This document shows, in pieces, positions 7,618-11,003 of a stretch of 11,003 bases of DNA; position 1 is the first letter of the stretch; each line of letters starts with the position of its first letter. The position numbers and the translations under genes are program-made. Source of the DNA: Chromera velia (lineage: Eukaryota > Sar > Chromeraceae); assembly GCA_018398765.1 (NCBI GenBank), contig JAHBMJ010003389.1, positions 1 to 11,003 on the forward strand, given 5' to 3'. The notes under the pieces are model-generated. The model saw only the letters and a program-made list of their open reading frames with translations. It did no database searches and was not told the DNA's origin.

Positions 7618-8069
7618 GCTCTCTGTCTCTCTCTCTCTCTCTCTCACACACACACGCGCGCGCGCGCGCACGCACACGCACAAACACAGAGTGTCTGTCT
7701 GGCTGTATTTCTCAGTCCCTCTTGCATGATTTTCATACTTGCTGGACAACTTGTCCCCCCATCTACATCTCGATCTGTACATGTGCCTATACTCTGTCTG
7801 TTAGGGCATGGACAGAAGAGCACTGTGGCGCGACACAGTGATGGAAGTGAACTTCTGTGTGCCTTTCTGCCCGTCTTTTTGTGTGTCTGTCCCTGTTCGT
7901 ATGTTTGCTCCAATTCGTCACCCCACGTGTCCACACAAAAAAACGCATGCACGAATATATGCAGGTGAGCCGTCCCCTGAAGGAGGAAGTCGACCAGGCC
8001 GTCATGGACCATCTGGGGGCACATCACGGACATCCCACGGGGGGGGACGGTCACCATCAGTCGTGGTGA
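4745..8069 (+). CDS. NAD(P)-dependent glycerol-3-phosphate dehydrogenase, GpsA type (three exons)
   Basis: Exons 4745-5563, 7238-7432 and 7965-8069 join in phase 0 to give 372 aa. The enzyme interconverts dihydroxyacetone phosphate and sn-glycerol-3-phosphate, feeding glycerolipid synthesis and NADH balance. Residues 16-29 carry the Rossmann motif (GVLGGGAFGSAMA). Lys120 lies in LSKGIE, SGPSFAKE is at 150-157, the catalytic Lys206 in GAVKNVLAIASG, and GLAGVGDLVLTCSGSLSRN at 253-271 is the family signature. Exon 2 supplies VAEGVATA and MPICKAV; exon 3 begins VSRPLKEE. The GGG-x-FG form and overall pattern match bacterial and plastid-type enzymes rather than animal GPD1. ATG 4745 is chosen because an in-frame TAG lies 28 bases upstream and the Rossmann fold starts soon after it. 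The 15-residue N-terminus does not look like a targeting peptide, so it is probably cytosolic unless an upstream exon exists. The C-terminus ends in a His/Gly-rich tail. Intron 1 is very repetitive. Confidence 0.93.
6066..6392 (+). repeat. Interrupted CTGT tetranucleotide blocks
   Basis: Blocks of (CTGT)n, 3 to 8 units long, occur near 6066, 6133, 6185, 6258, 6332 and 6362. They are separated by purine-rich spacers such as GAAGAAAAGGAGG. Two GAAACATATAGTCTG cores (near 6124 and 6249) show these blocks are early or diverged relatives of the compact minisatellite that follows. Confidence 0.8.
6401..6957 (+). repeat. Minisatellite: purine core plus variable CCTG run, ten compact copies
   Basis: Each copy has a core of GAAAAGAAGG(A/G)AGAAGGAG then AAACATATAGTCTG, followed by a run of CCTG (sometimes CTGT or CTGG). 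The C of AAACAT in successive copies falls at 6423, 6483, 6535, 6591, 6651, 6699, 6755, 6815, 6871 and 6939. The spacings are 60, 52, 56, 60, 48, 56, 60, 56 and 68, all exact multiples of four. Length therefore varies only by tetranucleotide number. One strand is purine-rich in the core and pyrimidine-rich in the run, which could favour unusual DNA structure. It is not coding on either strand. Confidence 0.9.
6980..7048 (+). repeat. CT / GT microsatellite
   Basis: A CT dinucleotide run broken by single GT steps passes into a pure GT run near 7019-7032 and then back to CT. It lies between the minisatellite and the CTGA array in intron 1. Confidence 0.85.
7107..7228 (+). repeat. CTGA tetranucleotide array abutting the splice acceptor
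   Basis: More than twenty CTGA units occur in three blocks separated twice by CTTACCAACTG, giving a higher-order unit of about 50 bp. The array ends nine bases before the exon 2 acceptor. Each CTGAC step matches the eukaryotic branch-point pattern YTNAY, so the array replaces the usual branch point and pyrimidine tract region. Confidence 0.88.
7433..7964 (+). other. Intron 2 of the dehydrogenase gene (532 bp)
   Basis: The acceptor ATATATGCAG|GTGAGC is clear because exon 3 starts with VSRPLKEE, the expected continuation after DALEDL. The donor TTG|GTTGGT is weak and lies in a GGTT repeat, so other GT steps at 4-bp offsets are possible; only 7433 keeps frame and alignment. If retained, translation would run on for about 41 residues from VGWFVRF to a stop at 7556-7558, losing the normal C-terminus. 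Confidence 0.75.
7574..7682 (+). repeat. Compound CT / CA / CG microsatellite in intron 2
   Basis: About 70 bp of CT dinucleotides run into CACACAC then a CG run and mixed CA/CG steps (7645-7681). The last 37 bases are strictly alternating pyrimidine-purine, the classic Z-DNA-prone pattern, next to a mirror-type polypyrimidine tract. These reading frames are low complexity and not coding. Confidence 0.88.
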
Positions 8070-8520
8070 ATTCATGTGACTGCATTAAGTGGGACTCAAT
8101 CGAATGCGACACTTGGGATTGTCTGGGGGTGTGGGGGGAAGCCAAATGGAAGACCCTATAGTTTCTGAATCGTAACAGAGTCGATAAAAGAGGAACTGTT
8201 CCTTTTGTGAGGCATTTGACAGACCTGCATAATAGGCTGCATTTCTTTTTCGGGGCCGTTCTGTCTTGTGGGGGGACCGTTTTTCTTACTTACACTGTGA
8301 ATGCTCACTGGGGTGAATGTGTGAAACATTCATGGGGGTTCCTTTCTTTCGTTTGACTGCGTGTATACATGGACCCCCCCGAGGATAACTTGCATGGACA
8401 TCCCTGACCTTGAAACACGGCCAAATGTAGAAATAGTGATTCATGCGCACGATCGAGCGGAAGGAGTGGTCGTGCCTCGACAGGAATTGTGTCGATTGGC
8501 GCGGAGAAGGCAATAAATGC
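8070..8520 (+). other. Dehydrogenase 3' UTR
   Basis: This non-coding stretch follows the TGA at 8067-8069. AATAAA at 8512-8517 would give a 3' UTR of roughly 460 bases. A perfect 7-bp stem-loop lies at 8314-8332 (TGAATGT, loop GTGAA, ACATTCA). Several G-runs occur. No ORF on either strand looks real. Confidence 0.5.
8512..8517 (+). terminator. Candidate polyadenylation signal
   Basis: AATAAA lies 443 bases after the dehydrogenase stop codon. A second AATAAA at 8811-8816 is an alternative. Whether this organism uses AATAAA is not known from the window. Confidence 0.35.
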
Positions 8521-9378
8521 GCAACTGAAATGAGAGAGAAACATCTGTGTGCTGCCTAGCTGTGTGTGTGTCTAATTCAGTGCACATGGATACACGCATG
8601 GAGTGGAGTAATGTGCATAGATGCATAATGCAAAGCGGACGTCAGACAACTGGCACGCAGGTCTAGGGCTTCGGCCCCGAACACAATGTAATCCTGCCAG
8701 TGTGTAATCCTCAGGCTATGGATCTGTACTAGGATCTGCATGGGGTAAATCCCACAATAATCCGACATTATTAGACTCAGAATTCATGCCAGTGTGTAAT
8801 TCACCGATTTAATAAAGAATTGTCTATCAAATTCTATGTATAATGGCAGTGTTAAGGCGGTAAGGCCTGTATGGGTATAGGTAGTGAACCGCAGGGGAAT
8901 TAGCCCGGAACATAAATCCTAATATCAATTGTACACGTACCTTCGACCAGACCTTCGCGAATTCGGAGTTTTAGTACATACACCTAGGTATACACTGGTA
9001 TAGACAATCACGAAAAGGACGAAGGACGATCGACGGTGCATAATCTTAAATCCTAAATTATCTACACTGTCCACATAAGAGTAACCGCTAAAGAATAGTA
9101 ATGAGGCGGCCATTAGGCCGCTGAGTTACGGTTTTTTAGTAACTGAAGGTTTAAAATAGTAAATTACGGAAAAACGGTAACGCAACCCGCTGATAATAGC
9201 CTGATATACGATTATTCAGTTCCAGATATCAAATACGAGGAGAAAGACTGAACTCAATCTGTTTAAGACTTGCTTTTCGACATCTATAGCTACCTTTACA
9301 TTCAAAAGTTTGATGAAACAATACAAAAGATCGATCCTACAAGCCTTTTCCATCCCCCCCCATTCTTTTGTGGTCTTC
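8521..9378. other. Intergenic region between convergent genes
   Basis: I see no convincing gene. Local structures are: a GGGC-TTCG-GCCC tetraloop hairpin (8666-8677); a 14-bp direct repeat TGCCAGTGTGTAAT at 8695-8708 and 8787-8800; and a perfect GCGGCC-ATTA-GGCCGC hairpin at 9106-9121, followed at once by GTTAC...GTAAC around a T-rich loop. These could be remnants of a small mobile element or structured RNA, but no family is recognisable. Confidence 0.4.
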
Positions 9379-9506
9379 TTAACTGCTGGCTTTGGCTTTT
9401 GCCTTGCCTTTTGGCCTTCCTTTGCCTTTTGCTTTTGCCATGGCGGCAGACGGCTGATTTGAGAAAGATGAACTCGAAGATGCCCCCCCTGATCTAACTA
9501 CTAGCC
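9379..9506 (-). CDS. Probable last exon with Lys-rich AT-hook tail (hypothetical protein)
   Basis: On the minus strand, GTTTCTACAG ending at 9507 is a good splice acceptor. The following frame reads LVVRSGGASSSSSFSNQPSAA (split by a Ser run) and then a basic tail, AKGKGRPKGKAKAKA, before TAA at 9379-9381. GRPKGK resembles an AT-hook core, and the Lys/Ala/Gly composition resembles linker-histone-like tails. A nuclear or DNA-binding protein is inferred. It would be entered in phase 1. Upstream on the minus strand is a GT/CA repeat, as in the introns of the dehydrogenase gene. It could instead be chance coding-like sequence; no upstream exon is proven. Confidence 0.35.
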
Positions 9507-9556
9507 CTGTAGAAACAGCTTGCTCTCTGCAGTTCGTAAAGAGACGGTGTAGTTCG

Positions 9557-9602
9557 TAACACACACAGATACACACAGTCATACACACACATACACACAC
9601 AC

Positions 9603-9634
<32 letters not shown>

Positions 9635-9638
9635 ACAT

Positions 9639-9689
<51 letters not shown>

Positions 9690-9692
9690 CAT
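9557..9692. repeat. CA microsatellite
   Basis: About 135 bp of imperfect CA dinucleotides are interrupted by ATAC and ATATAC steps. The minus strand reads as repeated CVCVCV frames, which are artefacts. It lies inside the proposed minus-strand intron. Confidence 0.9.
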
Positions 9693-10434
9693 ATTCATAC
9701 CCGTTGGAGAGTAGCAGTTAGTTGGCTAGCATAACGGAGCTCATAGGTCATAAGTTCAAGTTCTGTCATGCAAGGTTCGTACTTCTCTCTAAAGCAATGC
9801 TCTATTGCTTTCAGACTGACTGACCTGCATAGACTTGCATTGCATGTGTATTGACTCATAGACGGTGCGACGCCATGCATGCGGCTAGGCTCGGCATGCG
9901 CGCGGCTCATTCCATTCTGACACATGGAACCACTTATTGTCCCTCAGACGCTCACATCGTTACGTGCCACCACTCCCTCCAGGCCACGTCCACGCTGGCC
10001 GAAGAAAAAGAACAACAAACAAGCTGAAAGCATCGATCTAGAAACGAATTTTTTCCATTTATTCATTTGTCTATTCAAACCGAGTCATACAGTGATGCCG
10101 TCTTAAATCTGATTCAATCACGTCGTCTCAGTTTTCCCTACACCGTGCCACCTCCCCCTCCTGGACCGCGTCCACGCGCGGTCGGTGACACACTCCACGG
10201 TAGACCAAAGAAAAAAAAATCTGGCTCACATTTACGAACAAGCTTGCAACAAACAGACAAGCGAGGCAAAAGAACCAACCAAGAGCTAACAACAAATGAA
10301 CAACTTCCAACGTCAATGCCGTCGGATGCTGTCAGAACAGGCACAGCCGCTCAGACAACCAAAGAATTCTAAAGCCAAACGAATTCACACACCGTTATAC
10401 ACAACGCAAACTCCGTAGTACCATGCTAATTCTT
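9693..10434. other. Non-coding region or large minus-strand intron, with a duplicated segment
   Basis: No gene is certain here. A GC-rich segment at about 9964-9998 (GTGCCACC...CCCTCC.GG...GTCCACGC) recurs at about 10145-10181 with some substitutions and a one-base indel. Each copy is followed by an A-rich stretch. Plus-strand frames over the two copies read PRPRWPKKKN and PRPRAVGDTLHGRPKKKKSG, again AT-hook-like, but neither has a good start or context. If the minus-strand gene is spliced as proposed, this is mostly intron (9507-10475). Confidence 0.35.
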
Positions 10435-11003
10435 TCACACCCCGTGCCACACCTGAGGGACAAACGGCTCAACACCTTGGCGAGAACGTGCTAAGAAGGC
10501 ATGCCAGTCAGCCGTGCCAACCCCTGTCATCTCTGGTACGAAATCCGCGCCCAACGTCCGCACCCGAAAGGAAAGATCTCGCCAGTACTCTCGCACGAGA
10601 GGGTCGTACTGAGGTGGTCTGCAAAGCCCACCAGACGTCTGCTGAACTGTTCGTTTCTTTTTTCTTTCCGTCTCCTTTGCCCTCTCCTTTTCACGTTCCT
10701 TCACCTCCTCCCTCTCCTGCTTTCGTCTCGCTTGCCTCGACACCGCAACTTCCACCGTCCCTTGCCTCTCTTCCCTCAATGAATTCAACTCCCTTTCATG
10801 TTTTTCTTGTCTCTGTCTCTCCTTCTTCTCCTGCCGCTTCTGTTTCTTTCTTTCTGCTCTGCCTGTCTTCACTAAATCACGCCCGTCTCCGTGTTTCCTG
10901 AAAGCAGTCTCGCGTGCTGTTTCCACGTCTGACCGCCCTGCACAGTCATCTCGTCTCTCTCCACCCTCTGTCTGGCCGAACTGCGACCCAGCTCCAATCT
11001 CGT
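10435..11003 (-). CDS. Hypothetical protein with charged coiled coil, partial at its N-terminus
   Basis: The minus-strand frame is open from the window edge (11003) to a TGA at 10435-10437, about 189 codons. The visible N-terminal part is polar. Next comes a highly charged Lys/Glu/Arg/Gln stretch of about 85 residues, strongly coiled-coil-like (ERKKQKRQEKKERQRQ is typical). A non-repetitive C-terminal part then contains PPQYDPLVREYWRD, FVPEMTGV and ADWHAFLARSRQG, and it looks like genuine coding sequence. I recognise no family. Inside the C-terminal part a donor CAAG|GTGTTG at 10476/10475 would splice in phase to the exon at 9506, giving an AT-hook tail instead of ending VWHGV. Without splicing, the protein ends at 10435. 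The purine-rich strand alone could create open frames, so confidence is moderate. Confidence 0.42.
   Translation of the reverse strand, partial: EIGAGSQFGQTEGGERRDDCAGRSDVETARETAFRKHGDGRDLVKTGRAERKKQKRQEKKERQRQEKHERELNSLREERQGTVEVAVSRQARRKQEREEVKEREKERAKETERKKKRTVQQTSGGLCRPPQYDPLVREYWRDLSFRVRTLGADFVPEMTGVGTADWHAFLARSRQGVEPFVPQVWHGV

Noticed and set aside
7560-7790. ORFs on both strands across the CT/CA/CG tract (Ser-Leu or Arg-Glu repeats)
   Set aside because: These are low-complexity translations of microsatellite DNA inside intron 2.
8640-8810. tRNA-derived SINE or tRNA gene
   Set aside because: There is no T-arm consensus or complete cloverleaf; only a small tetraloop hairpin and a short direct repeat.
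9494-9690. Cys-Val repeat ORFs on the minus strand
   Set aside because: They are translations of the CA microsatellite, with no coding character.
10488-10901. Plus-strand Ser/Pro-rich ORF of 137 aa at the right end
   Set aside because: It is the polypyrimidine complement of the Lys/Glu-rich minus-strand frame, which is longer, open to the window edge, and has a non-repetitive C-terminal segment.

Overview
This is a nuclear-type eukaryotic DNA window. It carries one well-supported protein gene split by two GT-AG introns, large simple-sequence blocks, AATAAA signals, a TATA box far upstream of the ATG, a retroelement with long terminal repeats, and a short inverted-repeat element. The gene is a bacterial/plastid-type (GpsA-like) glycerol-3-phosphate dehydrogenase. 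That gene type, together with introns packed with CTGT/CTGC/CTGA repeats, suggests a protist or alga; an alveolate such as a chromerid is my guess. The species is an inference, not something the sequence proves.

Layout. Positions 1-773 are AT-rich DNA with no recognisable gene. Positions 774-3346 are a 2.57-kb element: two 295-bp direct terminal repeats of equal length flank about 2 kb holding only one Gag-like, Gln-rich reading frame. There is no protease, reverse transcriptase, RNase H or integrase. It therefore looks like a non-autonomous 'terminal repeats plus gag' retrotransposon. Its ORF begins at an ATG at 1141 but is cut by one in-frame TGA, and is then open from 1279 to 2625. Twenty-six bases after the element lies a 390-bp AT-rich MITE-like element (3373-3762) with 28-bp terminal inverted repeats. 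Positions 3763-4744 hold the presumed promoter and long leader of the dehydrogenase gene: a TATA box, two upstream ORFs and a strong GC hairpin.

The dehydrogenase (372 aa) is encoded by 4745-5563, 7238-7432 and 7965-8069. Intron 1 (1,674 bp) is almost wholly repetitive. It contains a minisatellite whose ten compact copies are spaced by exact multiples of 4 bp, then CT/GT tracts, then a CTGA array that runs up to the splice acceptor and offers many branch-point-like motifs. Intron 2 (532 bp) holds a CT/CA/CG tract with strong Z-DNA potential.

After the gene come a 3' UTR with an AATAAA signal and about 0.9 kb of intergenic DNA. The right end appears to carry minus-strand coding sequence convergent with the dehydrogenase gene. 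One piece is a likely last exon with a Lys/Ala/Gly AT-hook tail (9379-9506). Next comes a CA-repeat-rich stretch, and then an ORF open to the window edge with a charged coiled-coil segment (10435-11003). Whether these belong to one spliced gene is uncertain, although a phase-compatible junction exists.
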